A stretch of 64,000 nucleotides of DNA from Clostridiales bacterium. GTDB lineage: Bacteria > Bacillota > Clostridia > Oscillospirales > Oscillospiraceae. Each line of letters starts with the position of its first letter. The first letter of the stretch is position 1. Positions 10,138 through 20,600 of this stretch are shown in pieces. A program made the position numbers and the translations under genes. The stretch is taken from the NCBI GenBank assembly GCA_014799475.1, contig JAAVHX010000024.1:31555-95554 (forward strand), written 5' to 3'. The notes beneath the pieces are model-generated. The model was given only the letters and a program-made list of their open reading frames with translations. It searched no databases and was not told where the DNA came from.

Positions 10138-10280
10138 GTGCGGCTATGGTTATCATAGCAAGTTTTTTGAAAAGACGCAAGAGAAATTTGGTTATAAATG
10201 CAAAAATCGGAAGATTGCAAAAAAGCGGCCGTCTGTTTTTGTAGGATATGACCAGCGGCCTGACCGCGCCCCAGCATATT

Positions 10281-10340
10281 AAAAAACTGAGGCATATCAT
10301 TTTGGTGCTAAGCGCTCCTCCGTGATATGCCTCAGTTTTA
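10281..10340 (-). terminator. Long terminator hairpin after ppdK
   Basis: AAAACTGAGGCATATCA ... TGATATGCCTCAGTTTT perfect stem, with a T-run on the minus strand. Confidence 0.75.
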
Positions 10341-10382
10341 CTGATTTATGCTATATTCAGCTGTTTATTTGTGCCCAGCCGT

Positions 10383-13010
10383 TCAGGCTTCTTTGATGGC
10401 GGCCTGCGCGGCGGCCAGCCGGGCGATGGGCACCCGGAAGGGGGAGCAGGACACGTAGTCCAGCCCAATCTTGTGGCAGAACTCCACGCTGGAGGGATCG
10501 CCGCCGTGCTCGCCGCAGATGCCGACATGGATGTCGGGATTGGTGGAGCGGCCCCAGCGGGTGGCGTTGGAGATCAGGCGGCCCACGCCGTGCTGGTCCA
10601 GCTTGGCGAAGGGATCCTGCTCGTAGATCTTCTTCTCGTAGTAGGCGCCCAGGAACTTGCCGGCGTCGTCCCGGGAGAAGCCGAAGGTCATCTGGGTCAG
10701 GTCGTTGGAGCCGAAGGAGAAGAAGTTGGCGTGGGGGGAGATCTCATCGGCGGTCATGGCGGCCCGGGGGATCTCGATCATGGTGCCAACTTTATACTTC
10801 ATGGAGGAGCCAGCCTCGGCGATGAGCTTGTCAGCGGTGGAGGTGACGACGCCCTTGACGTAGAGGAACTCCTTCACCTCGCCCACCAGGGGGATCATGA
10901 TCTCGGGAACCATGGTCCACTCGGGGTGGCGGGCCTGGACGGCCAGGGCGGCCTTGATGACGGCGTTGGTCTGCATCACGGCGATCTCGGGGTAGGTGAC
11001 GGCCAGACGGCAGCCGCGGTGGCCCATCATGGGGTTGAACTCGTGCAGCCCGGCGATGATGGCCTTAATGTCGGCCACGCTCTTGCCCATATCCTCGGCC
11101 AGCTTCTCGATGTCGGCCTCCTCGGTGGGGACGAACTCGTGCAGCGGGGGATCCAGGAAGCGGATGGTGACGGGCAGGCCCTCCATGGCCTCATAGATGC
11201 CCTCGAAGTCGGACTGCTGCATGGGCTCCAGCTTGGCCAGGGCCTTCTCGCGCTGCTCCACGGTGTCGGAGCAGATCATCTCCCGGATGGCGGGGATGCG
11301 GTCGTCGTTAAAGAACATATGCTCGGTGCGGCACAGGCCGATGCCCTGGGCGCCGAACTTCTTGGCCTGGGCGGCGTCGTGGGGGGTGTCGGCGTTGGTG
11401 CGCACCTCCAGGCGGCGGTACTTGTCCGCCCAGCCCATGACCCGGCCAAACTCGCCGCCGATGGTGGCGGGGACGGTGGGGATGGCGCCGTCGTAGATCT
11501 TGCCGGTGGAGCCGTCCAGGGAGAGCCAGTCGCCCTCGTGGAAGGTCTTGCCGGCCAGCTCGAACTGCTTGTTCTCCTCATCCATCTTGATCTCACCGCA
11601 GCCGGACACGCAGCACTTGCCCATGCCGCGGGCGACGACGGCGGCGTGGGAGGTCATGCCGCCGCGCACCGTGAGGATGCCCTGGGCGGCCTTCATGCCC
11701 TCGATGTCCTCGGGGGAGGTCTCCAGGCGGACCAGGACCACCTTCTCACCGCGGGCGGCCCACTCCTTGGCCTCCTCGGCGGAGAAAACGACCTTGCCGG
11801 AGGCGGCGCCGGGGGAGGCGCCCAGGGCGGTGGCCAGCAGGGGGGCTTCTTTCAGGGCGTCCCCATCGAATTGGGGATGGAGCAGGGTGTCCAGGGAGCG
11901 GGGCTCGATCATGGCCACGGCCCTCTTCTCGTCGATCATGCCCTCGTCCACCAGGTCGCAGGCGATCTTCAGGGCGGCGGCGGGGGTGCGCTTGCCGTTG
12001 CGGGTCTGGAGCATATAGAGCTTGCCGTGCTCCACGGTGAACTCCATGTCCTGCATATCGCGGTAGTGATCCTCCAGCCGCTTGCACACGTCCTCAAACT
12101 GGGCAAAGGCCTCGGGGAACTTCTCCGCCATCTCGGCGATGGGCATGGGGGTGCGCACGCCGGCCACCACGTCCTCGCCCTGGGCGTTGGTCAGGAACTC
12201 GCCGAACAGCTTCTTCTCGCCGGTGGCGGGGTTGCGGGTGAAGGCCACGCCGGTGCCGCAGTCGTCGCCCATGTTGCCGAAGGCCATGGACTGCACGTTG
12301 ACGGCGGTGCCCCAGGAGTAGGGGATGTCGTTGTCCCGGCGGTAGACGTTGGCGCGGGGGTTGTCCCAGGAGCGGAACACGGCCTTGATGGCGCCCATCA
12401 GCTGCTCCTTGGGGTCGGAGGGGAAGTCCTGGCCGATCTTGGCCTTGTACTCGGCCTTGAACTGGCCGGCCAGCTCCTTCAGGTCGTCGGCGGTGAGCTC
12501 CACGTCCTGGGTGACGCCCTTCTTCTCCTTCATCTGGTCGATGAGCTGCTCAAAGTATTTCTTGCCCACCTCCATGACCACGTCGGAGTACATCTGGATG
12601 AAGCGGCGGTAGCAGTCCCATGCCCAGCGGGGGTTATTGGACTGCTTGGCGATGACCTCCACCACCTCTTCGTTGAGACCCAGGTTGAGGATGGTGTCCA
12701 TCATGCCGGGCATGGAGGCCCGGGCGCCGGAGCGGACGGACACCAGCAGGGGATTCTCCAGATCGCCGAACTTCTTGCCGGTGATCTCCTCCATCTTGAC
12801 GATATACTCCATGATCTCGGCCTGGATCTCGTCGTTGATCTTCTGCCCGTCCTCGTAGTACTGGGTGCACGCCTCGGTGGTGATGGTGAAGCCCTGAGGC
12901 ACGGGCATGCCGATGTTGGTCATCTCGGCCAGGTTGGCGCCCTTGCCGCCCAGGAGCTCGCGCATATTGGCGTTGCCCTCGGAGAACAGGTAGACGTACT
13001 TTTGAGCCAT
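10383..13010 (-). CDS. ppdK: Pyruvate, phosphate dikinase
   Basis: MAQKYVYLFSEGNANMRELLGGKGANLAEMTNIGMPVPQGFTITTEACTQYY...GGMTSHAAVVARGMGKCCVSGC...GICGEHGGDPSSVEFCHKIGLDYVSCSPFRVPIARLAAAQA; full-length PPDK. Confidence 0.97.
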   Translation of the reverse strand: MAQKYVYLFSEGNANMRELLGGKGANLAEMTNIGMPVPQGFTITTEACTQYYEDGQKINDEIQAEIMEYIVKMEEITGKKFGDLENPLLVSVRSGARASMPGMMDTILNLGLNEEVVEVIAKQSNNPRWAWDCYRRFIQMYSDVVMEVGKKYFEQLIDQMKEKKGVTQDVELTADDLKELAGQFKAEYKAKIGQDFPSDPKEQLMGAIKAVFRSWDNPRANVYRRDNDIPYSWGTAVNVQSMAFGNMGDDCGTGVAFTRNPATGEKKLFGEFLTNAQGEDVVAGVRTPMPIAEMAEKFPEAFAQFEDVCKRLEDHYRDMQDMEFTVEHGKLYMLQTRNGKRTPAAALKIACDLVDEGMIDEKRAVAMIEPRSLDTLLHPQFDGDALKEAPLLATALGASPGAASGKVVFSAEEAKEWAARGEKVVLVRLETSPEDIEGMKAAQGILTVRGGMTSHAAVVARGMGKCCVSGCGEIKMDEENKQFELAGKTFHEGDWLSLDGSTGKIYDGAIPTVPATIGGEFGRVMGWADKYRRLEVRTNADTPHDAAQAKKFGAQGIGLCRTEHMFFNDDRIPAIREMICSDTVEQREKALAKLEPMQQSDFEGIYEAMEGLPVTIRFLDPPLHEFVPTEEADIEKLAEDMGKSVADIKAIIAGLHEFNPMMGHRGCRLAVTYPEIAVMQTNAVIKAALAVQARHPEWTMVPEIMIPLVGEVKEFLYVKGVVTSTADKLIAEAGSSMKYKVGTMIEIPRAAMTADEISPHANFFSFGSNDLTQMTFGFSRDDAGKFLGAYYEKKIYEQDPFAKLDQHGVGRLISNATRWGRSTNPDIHVGICGEHGGDPSSVEFCHKIGLDYVSCSPFRVPIARLAAAQAAIKEA

Positions 13011-13282
13011 TGTACATTCCTCCAAAAATTTAATCAGATGTGCAGGGAAAGCAGGGGAAAAGTTACATGATGTTATTTTATCAGAACATAGAAGAATGGT
13101 CAAGTAAGAGTTGCCAAGCTTTTCATTTTTTCCCAGAGGCAAAAGGTCGAATCTTCGGGGCGGCATGGAAAAATCTGCTGTGCCACCATCCATCCCTCCA
13201 TGTAACATATCACAAAAAACGAGTTTTAAACGGAGAGAAACCTGTTTTCTGCGCTGAAAATTTGCATACGCGCAAAAAAGCG

Positions 13283-13310
13283 TTGACAAAAATCGGGTTT
13301 GTGCTATACT
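13283..13310 (+). promoter_or_regulatory. Sigma-A-type promoter for glnA
   Basis: TTGACA-N16-TATACT. Confidence 0.7.
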
Positions 13311-13331
13311 GAAACCCGTAATCGAGAGGAC

Positions 13332-13370
13332 AAAGGCGTTCCGGACCGGCAGGTTTGGGACGCTTTTTTA
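13332..13370 (+). promoter_or_regulatory. Intrinsic terminator/attenuator in the glnA leader
   Basis: AAAGGCGTTCC-ggaccggcaggttt-GGGACGCTTTTTT, between promoter and ATG 13457. Confidence 0.65.
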
Positions 13371-13456
13371 TATCTCGGATCATCCCAGGCGCGTTGGCCG
13401 CGGGGAGGGAGCATGATTTCCCGGCGGGCCAATATAAATGAAAGGGGAAGTCAAAC

Positions 13457-14788
13457 GTGGGATACTCAAAAGAAGACATCATCCGCATCGTGAAGGAAGA
13501 GGACGTCAAGTTCATCCGGATGCAGTTCACCGACATTTTCGGCCAGCTGAAGAACGTGGCCATCACCGCCTCCCAGATCGAGCGGGCGGTCAATAACGAG
13601 ATCATGCTGGACGGCTCCTCCATCGAGGGCTTTGTCCGCATCAACGAGTCCGACCAGTACCTGTACCCCGACCTGGACAGCTTCGTCATCTTCCCCTGGC
13701 GGCCCCAGCACGGCAAGGTGGCCCGGCTCATCTGCGACGTGCACAACCCGGACGGCTCTTCCTTCGTGGGCGATCCCCGGGGCGTGCTGGAGCGGGTGCT
13801 GGAGAAGGCGAAGGCTATGGGCTACGACACCTTCAACGTGGGTCCCGAGGCGGAGTTCTTCCTGTTCCAGACCGACGAGGACGGCAAGCCCACCACCAAG
13901 ACCAACGACGAGGCGGGTTACTTCGACCTGGGCCCCCTGGACCACGGCGAGTCCACCCGGCGGGAGATCTGCCTGGCCCTGGAGCAGATGGGCTATGAGA
14001 TCGAGGCGTCCCACCACGAAGTGGCCCAGGGCCAGCACGAGATCGACTTCAAGTACGCCCCCGCCCTGGACTGCGCCGACAAGATCATGACCTTCAAGCT
14101 GGCGGTCAAGATCCTGGCCCAGAAGAACGGCCTCCACGCCACCTTCATGCCCAAACCCATTTTCGGCATCAACGGCTCCGGGATGCACACTAATATGTCC
14201 CTCTACAGGGACGGCAAGAATGTGTTCTTCGACCCCAACGGCGAGAAGCAGCTCTCCAAGGAGTGCTACTCCTTCATCGCCGGCCTCCTGGCCCATATGA
14301 AGGGCATGGCCGCCATCACCAACCCGCTGGTCAACTCCTACAAGCGGCTGGTCCCCGGCTATGAGGCCCCCTGCTACATGGCCTGGTCCGCCTCCAACCG
14401 CTCCGCGCTGATCCGCATCCCCGCCTCCCGGGGCCAGGGCACCCGGGTGGAGCTGCGCTGCCCCGATCCCTCCTGCAACCCCTACCTGGCCCTGGCGGTG
14501 TGCCTGGCCGCGGGCCTGGACGGCATCGAGAAGGGCATGACCCCGCCCCCGGAGATCACCGAGAACATCTTTGCCATGACCCCCGCCACCCGGCGCCGCC
14601 GGGGCATCGAGGCCCTGCCCGGCTCCCTGGAGGAGGCGCTGGCCGCGCTGAAGAAGGATAAGCTGGTCATGGCCACCCTGGGCGAGCACGTCAGCTCCCA
14701 GTACATCGCCGGCAAGGAGAAGGAGTGGGACGAGTACCGCACCCGCGTGTCCAGCTGGGAAGTGGACAAATACATGATCAACTATTGA
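13457..14788 (+). CDS. glnA: Type I glutamine synthetase
   Basis: [21 protein letters not shown]...[23 protein letters not shown]...GPEAEFFLF...[15 protein letters not shown]...NGSGMHTN. Confidence 0.97.
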   Translation: MGYSKEDIIRIVKEEDVKFIRMQFTDIFGQLKNVAITASQIERAVNNEIMLDGSSIEGFVRINESDQYLYPDLDSFVIFPWRPQHGKVARLICDVHNPDGSSFVGDPRGVLERVLEKAKAMGYDTFNVGPEAEFFLFQTDEDGKPTTKTNDEAGYFDLGPLDHGESTRREICLALEQMGYEIEASHHEVAQGQHEIDFKYAPALDCADKIMTFKLAVKILAQKNGLHATFMPKPIFGINGSGMHTNMSLYRDGKNVFFDPNGEKQLSKECYSFIAGLLAHMKGMAAITNPLVNSYKRLVPGYEAPCYMAWSASNRSALIRIPASRGQGTRVELRCPDPSCNPYLALAVCLAAGLDGIEKGMTPPPEITENIFAMTPATRRRRGIEALPGSLEEALAALKKDKLVMATLGEHVSSQYIAGKEKEWDEYRTRVSSWEVDKYMINY

Positions 14789-14818
14789 GCTGCCCGCGCC
14801 GGAAGGAAGTGAGCGGGT

Positions 14819-15382
14819 ATGCGGCAGGTGATCGTGGCCTTTGAGCGCCAGAGCAACTGCGACAGGCTCCGGGAGATCGTCGAGAAGAGCGGCGAGTTCT
14901 CCTGCGTCGTGTGCCGCACGGCCGACCAGGTACGGCGGGCGGTGCGTAAGCTACGGCTGGACATCGTGGTGTGCGGCTTCAAGCTGGGGGAGGAGAGCTG
15001 CGAGTCGTTGTTCTACGACCTGCCCCAGCGGTGCTCCATGCTGATGGTGGCCCCCCAGGCCCAGCTTGATCTGTGCGAGACGGAGGGGATCTTCAAGCTC
15101 CAGGCCCCTGTGCGCCGCTCGGAGCTGATGGCCTCAGTGCGGCTGCTGGCCCAGGTAGCGCGTAGCGCCTCGAGTCAGGTGGCGCGCGGCGCCTCGAGCC
15201 AGGGGCACTCTCCCGCTCGGCGAAGTCAGGAGGAGCGGGAGCTGGTGGAGCGGGCCAAGGCGGTGCTGATGAGCCGCCACGGCATGACAGAGGAGCAGGC
15301 CCACCGGTTTTTACAAAAGCAGAGCATGGACAATGGCGCCCGGCTGACTGACACCGCCAAGCTTGTGCTGGCGGATCAGTGA
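14819..15382 (+). CDS. ANTAR domain-containing response regulator (RNA-binding antiterminator)
   Basis: Degenerate receiver followed by ELVERAKAVLMSRHGMTEEQAHRFLQKQSMDNGARLTDTAKLVL, an ANTAR domain. Confidence 0.88.
   Translation: MRQVIVAFERQSNCDRLREIVEKSGEFSCVVCRTADQVRRAVRKLRLDIVVCGFKLGEESCESLFYDLPQRCSMLMVAPQAQLDLCETEGIFKLQAPVRRSELMASVRLLAQVARSASSQVARGASSQGHSPARRSQEERELVERAKAVLMSRHGMTEEQAHRFLQKQSMDNGARLTDTAKLVLADQ
15153..15200 (+). repeat. 24-nt direct repeat x2 inside the ANTAR regulator linker
   Basis: AGGTAGCGCGTAGCGCCTCGAGTC / AGGTGGCGCGCGGCGCCTCGAGCC. Confidence 0.8.
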
Positions 15383-15466
15383 ACATAGGACAGGGCGGCA
15401 GTGGGAAAACTGCCGCTCTGTTGTCCTCCCGTTTGGCTTCCCAATCGGCAAACAGGAGGGACGGCC

Positions 15467-16261
15467 ATGGAATTCACCAAAATGCACGGCCTGGGAAACG
15501 ACTACATTTTCCTGGACTGCATGGGATCCACACCCGACAACCTGGGCGAACTGGCCCGCCGCCTGTCCCACCGCCGCTTCGGCGTGGGTGGGGACGGCAT
15601 CATCTGCGTCTGCCCGTCGGACCGCGCGGACTTCAAAATGCGGATGTTCAACGCCGACGGCTCCGAGGGGGCCATGTGCGGCAACGGCATCCGCTGCTTT
15701 GGCAAATACGTCTACGACAGGGGGCTGACGGACAAACAGCACCTCACCATCGAGACCCTGTCGGGGGAGCGTGAGCTGTCCCTGATGATCCGGGAGAAGC
15801 GGGTATATGCCGCCGTGGTGAATATGGGGATACCTGTTTTTGAACCGCCCGTCACGCTCCAAATTGAGGGGGGTGAATATACCGCCGTCCCCGTGTCCAT
15901 GGGCAACCCCCACGCGGTCATCGAGGCGGACGTCCCCGCCGCCCTTGATTTACAGACCATTGGCCCGGCTGTGGAGCGGAACCCCGCCTTTCCCCACCGG
16001 GTGAACACGGAATTCATCCGCGTTTTAAACCGGGGGGAGTTGGAACTGCGTGTCTGGGAGCGGGGCAGCGGCGAGACGATGGCCTGCGGCACCGGGGCGT
16101 GCGCGGCGGCCGCCGCCATGATGGATGCCGGAAAGCTGGACCGGGAGGCGGTGGTCCACCTGGCCGGGGGTGACCTGCGGGTGCGCTGGGACGAAAAATC
16201 CGGCCATGTGTTCATGACCGGCCCCGCCGCCGCCGTTTTTGATGGCAAACTTGACAATTGA
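15467..16261 (+). CDS. dapF: Diaminopimelate epimerase
   Basis: MEFTKMHGLGNDYIFLDC...MRMFNADGSEGAMCGNGIRCFGKYVYD...ERGSGETMACGTGACAAAAA. Confidence 0.96.
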   Translation: MEFTKMHGLGNDYIFLDCMGSTPDNLGELARRLSHRRFGVGGDGIICVCPSDRADFKMRMFNADGSEGAMCGNGIRCFGKYVYDRGLTDKQHLTIETLSGERELSLMIREKRVYAAVVNMGIPVFEPPVTLQIEGGEYTAVPVSMGNPHAVIEADVPAALDLQTIGPAVERNPAFPHRVNTEFIRVLNRGELELRVWERGSGETMACGTGACAAAAAMMDAGKLDREAVVHLAGGDLRVRWDEKSGHVFMTGPAAAVFDGKLDN

Positions 16262-16318
16262 CCGCGCTGCCCTTTTTGCGGTAGAATGATTTAAACAAAT
16301 AAAGCGAGGAGTGGTCCC

Positions 16319-17536
16319 ATGGCCCACATCAATCAAAACTTTCTCAAGCTGCCGGGGGGCTACCTGTTCCCGGAGATCGGCCGCCGGGTGCGGGCCTTTT
16401 CCGCCCAGAACCCGCCCATGCCCCTGATCCGGCTGGGCATTGGCGACGTGACCCAGCCCCTGGCCCCCGTGGTGGTGGACGCCATGGTGAAGGCGTCCAA
16501 AGAGATGGGGGTGAAGGAGACCTTCCGGGGCTACTGCGAGGAGACCTGCTGCGCCTACGATTTCCTGCGCTTTGCTATCCAGAACTCCTACAAGGAGCGG
16601 GGGGTGGACATCGCCGACGATGAGATCTTCGTGTCCGACGGCGCCAAAAGCGACTGCGGCAATATCGGCGACATCTTCTCGGCGGACAACGTGGTGGCGG
16701 TGTGCGACCCGGTGTACCCGGTGTACGTGGACACCAACGCCATGGCAGGCCGGGCCGGCGACCACGACGGGGAGAAGTGGACAAATCTGGTCTACCTGCC
16801 CTGCACGGCGGAAAACGGCTTCTTCCCCGAGCTGCCCCAGGGGAAGGTGCCCGACCTTATTTACATCTGCTCCCCCAACAACCCCACCGGCACGGCGGCG
16901 ACAAAGGAGCAGCTCAAGGTCTGGGTGGACTACGCCAACGCCCATGACAGCGTGATTTTGTATGACTCCGCCTACGAGGCGTTCATCCGGGAGGAGGGCG
17001 TCCCCCACAGCATCTTTGAGGTGGAGGGGGCCAAGACCTGCACCATTGAGTTCCGCTCCTTCTCCAAGACCGCCGGGTTCACCGGCACCCGCTGCGCCTA
17101 CACCGTGATCCCCAAGGCGCTGGAGCGGGACGGCGCGTCCCTGAACGCGCTGTGGAACCGCCGCCAGGGCACCAAGTTCAACGGCGTGCCCTATGTGATC
17201 CAGCGGGCGGCGGAGGCGGTGTTCACCGACGAGGGCAAGGCCCAGACAAAGGCCGCCATCGACTACTACCTGAACAACGCCAAGGTCATCCGGGAGGGCC
17301 TTGTCAAGGCGGGTCTGACGGTGTACGGCGGGGTGAACGCCCCATACCTGTGGGTGAAAACGCCCAGCAATACGCCGTCCTGGGACTTCTTCGACCTGCT
17401 GTTGAAGCGGGCGTGCGTGGTCACCACCCCCGGCGCGGGTTTCGGCCCCAGCGGGGAGGGGTACATCCGGGTCACCGCCTTCGGCGACGCGGACGCCACA
17501 AAGGAAGCGGTGCGGCGCATCGTCTCGGTACTGTAA
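16319..17536 (+). CDS. dapL: LL-diaminopimelate aminotransferase
   Basis: [32 protein letters not shown]...[15 protein letters not shown]...[21 protein letters not shown]. Confidence 0.95.
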   Translation: MAHINQNFLKLPGGYLFPEIGRRVRAFSAQNPPMPLIRLGIGDVTQPLAPVVVDAMVKASKEMGVKETFRGYCEETCCAYDFLRFAIQNSYKERGVDIADDEIFVSDGAKSDCGNIGDIFSADNVVAVCDPVYPVYVDTNAMAGRAGDHDGEKWTNLVYLPCTAENGFFPELPQGKVPDLIYICSPNNPTGTAATKEQLKVWVDYANAHDSVILYDSAYEAFIREEGVPHSIFEVEGAKTCTIEFRSFSKTAGFTGTRCAYTVIPKALERDGASLNALWNRRQGTKFNGVPYVIQRAAEAVFTDEGKAQTKAAIDYYLNNAKVIREGLVKAGLTVYGGVNAPYLWVKTPSNTPSWDFFDLLLKRACVVTTPGAGFGPSGEGYIRVTAFGDADATKEAVRRIVSVL

Positions 17537-17550
17537 AATATAGAGACCAG

Positions 17551-17612
17551 AACCCGGCCCAACGGGGGGCAGGAGGGGGAAAATTCCTCTTTACCCCTGC
17601 TGGGCCGGGTTT
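17551..17612 (+). terminator. Long hairpin between dapL and gltB (terminator or leader attenuator)
   Basis: AACCCGGCCCA ... TGGGCCGGGTT perfect 11-bp stem with an inner GGGGCAGGAGGGG / CCTCTTTACCCCTGC arm. Confidence 0.6.
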
Positions 17613-17630
17613 CGTTTGGAGGATACGGAT

Positions 17631-20600
17631 ATGAAGCAAGAGCGGGAGCAGATACGGGGGCCGCTGTACGACCCCCGGTTCGAGCACGACAACTGCGGCA
17701 TCGGGGCCGTGGTGGACATCAAGGGCCGAAAAACCCACGAAACAGTGGACGACGCGCTGAAGATCGTGGAAAAGCTGGAGCACCGGGCGGGCAAGGACGC
17801 CGAGGGCCAGACCGGCGACGGCGTGGGCATCCTGGTGCAGATCTCCCATGCGTTTTTTGTGAAAGCGGCGGGGGAGCGCGGCATCGCCCTGGGTGGCGAG
17901 CGGGATTACGGCATCGGGATGTTCTTCTTCCCCCAGGAGACCCTGCGCCGGAACCAGGCCATGAAGATGTTCGAGCTCATCGTGGCCAAGGAAGGGATGG
18001 AGTTCATCGGCTGGCGGGAGGTGCCGGTGCGCCCGGAGGTATTGGGGCATAAGGCGCTGGCCAAAATGCCCCGGATCATGCAGGGCTTTGTCCGCCGCCC
18101 GGACAAGCTGGCAAAGGGGCTGGAATTCGACCGGCGGCTGTATATCGTCCGCCGGGAGTTCGAGCAGTCCAACGACAATACATACGTGGCGTCCCTGTCC
18201 AGCCGGACGATTGTCTATAAGGGGATGTTCCTGGTGGGACAGCTGCGGCAGTTCTACCCCGACCTGCAGAGCGAGACATATACCTCCGCCATCGCCCTGG
18301 TCCACTCCCGGTTCTCCACCAACACCAACCCCTCCTGGGAGCGGGCCCACCCTAACCGGCTCATCCTCCACAACGGGGAGATCAACACCATCCGGGGCAA
18401 CGTGGACCGGATGCTGGCCAGGGAGGAGACCATGCACGCCCCCGTTTGGGACAAGGACATCGACAAGGTGTTCCCGGTGGTGAATGTGGACGGTTCCGAC
18501 TCCGCCATGCTGGACAACACCCTGGAATTCCTGGTGATGAGCGGCATGGAGCTGCCCCTGGCGGTGATGATCTGTATCCCGGAGCCGTGGATGAAGGACG
18601 AAAACCTGTCCCGGGCCCGCCGGGACCTGTACCAATACTACGCCGTGATGATGGAGCCCTGGGACGGCCCGGCCTCCATCCTGTTTTCCGACGGCGACCA
18701 GGTGGGGGCGGTGCTGGACCGCAACGGCCTGCGCCCCTCCCGGTACTATGTCACCGACGATGGCCGGCTGATCTTGTCCTCCGAGGTGGGGGTGCTGGAC
18801 ATCGACCCCGCCCACATCGTGAGCAAATCCCGGCTGGAGCCGGGGAAGATGCTGCTGGTGGACACCGTCCAGGGCCGCGTCATCGGCGACAGCGAGATCA
18901 AAGAGGGCTATGCCGGGCGCAACCCCTACGGCGAGTGGCTGGACAGAAACCTGGTAAAGCTGAAGGATCTGCCCATCCCCAACAAGCGCGTGGAGCGGTA
19001 CAGCCCGGAGCGCCGGGCCCAGGTGCAGAAGGCGTTTGGCTACACCTATGAGGACGTGAAGGACGCCATCCTGCCCATGGCCCGCGCCGGCGCGGAGAGT
19101 ACCGCCGCCATGGGCGCGGACGTCCCGCTGGCGGTGCTGTCCGGCCATGACCAGCCCTTGTTCAGCTACTTCCGGCAGCTCTTTGCCCAGGTGACCAACC
19201 CGCCCATCGACGCCATCCGGGAGGAGATCGTCACCGACACCACCGTGTACGTGGGCGACGACGGCAATCTTTTGGAGGAACAGGGAGCGAACTGCCGGGT
19301 GCTGCAGATCCACAACCCCATTCTGACCTCCGTGGATCTGATGAAGATCCGTGCCATGGACAAGCCGGGCTTCCATGTGGAGACGGTGTCCCTGCTCTAC
19401 TTTAAAAATATGCCCCTGAAGCGGGCGCTGGATCAGATGAAGATCGCCGCGGACCGGGCCTACCGTAACGGGGCCAACATCATCATCCTGTCCGACCGGG
19501 GGGTGGACGAGAACCATGTGGCCATCCCGTCCCTGCTGGCGGTGTCTTGCCTGGAGCAGCACCTGGTGCGCACCCGCAAGCGCACGGCGGTGTCCGTGAT
19601 CCTGGAGTCCGCCGAGCCCCGGGACGTCCACCATTTCGCCGCCCTGCTGGGCTACGGCGCCCGGGCCATCAACCCCTACCTGGCCCAGGAGACCATCGGC
19701 CAGCTCATCGACGAGGGGCTGCTGGACAAGGACTTCGGCGCGGCGGTGGACGACTATAACAAGGCGGTTTTGCACGGCATTGTGAAGATCGCCTCCAAGA
19801 TGGGCATCTCCACCATCCAGTCCTACCAGTCCGCCCAGATTTTCGAGGCCGTTGGCATCGCCAAAGACGTGGTGGACGAATACTTTACCAACACCGTTTC
19901 CCGGGTGGGGGGAATCGGGCTGAAGGAGATCGAGCGGCTGGTGGACAAGAACCACAGCCGGGCCTTTGACCCCCTGGGCCTGGGCGTGGATAAAACGCTG
20001 GATTCTGTGGGCGCCCACAAGGCCCGCTCGGGGCAGGAAGACCATATGTACAACCCTAAGACCATCCACCTGCTCCAGCAGTCCACCCGCACCGGGGATT
20101 ACGGGCTGTTCAAGCAGTACAGCGCCCTGGTGGACGACGAGACCTGCCCCCACACCCTCCGGGGGCTGATGGAGATGAAGTACGCCGACGAGCCCATCCC
20201 CATCGACGAAGTGGAGAGCGTGGACTCCATCGTCAAACGCTTCAAGACCGGGGCCATGAGCTACGGCTCCATCTCCCAGGAGGCCCACGAGTGCATGGCT
20301 CAGGCCATGAATATGTTGGGCGGCAAGTCCAACTCCGGCGAGGGCGGCGAGCGGCCCGATCGGCTGAAATCCGACCGCTGCTCCGCCATCAAACAGGTGG
20401 CCTCCGGGCGGTTCGGCGTCACCAGCGAATATCTGGTGAGCGCGAAGGAGATCCAGATCAAAATGGCCCAGGGGGCCAAGCCCGGGGAGGGCGGACACCT
20501 GCCGGGGAAAAAGGTCTACCCCTGGATCGCCAAGACCCGGTACTCCACCCCCGGCGTATCCTTGATCTCTCCGCCGCCCCACCATGACATCTATTCCATT

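Noticed and set aside
10281-10340. Terminal inverted repeats of an insertion sequence
   Set aside because: Stem-loop with a short loop and a T-run on the minus strand right after ppdK; better explained as a terminator.
13315-13456. Glutamine riboswitch (glnA RNA) upstream of glnA
   Set aside because: I could not recognise the conserved glnA RNA core; a terminator hairpin plus neighbouring ANTAR gene better supports ANTAR-type attenuation.
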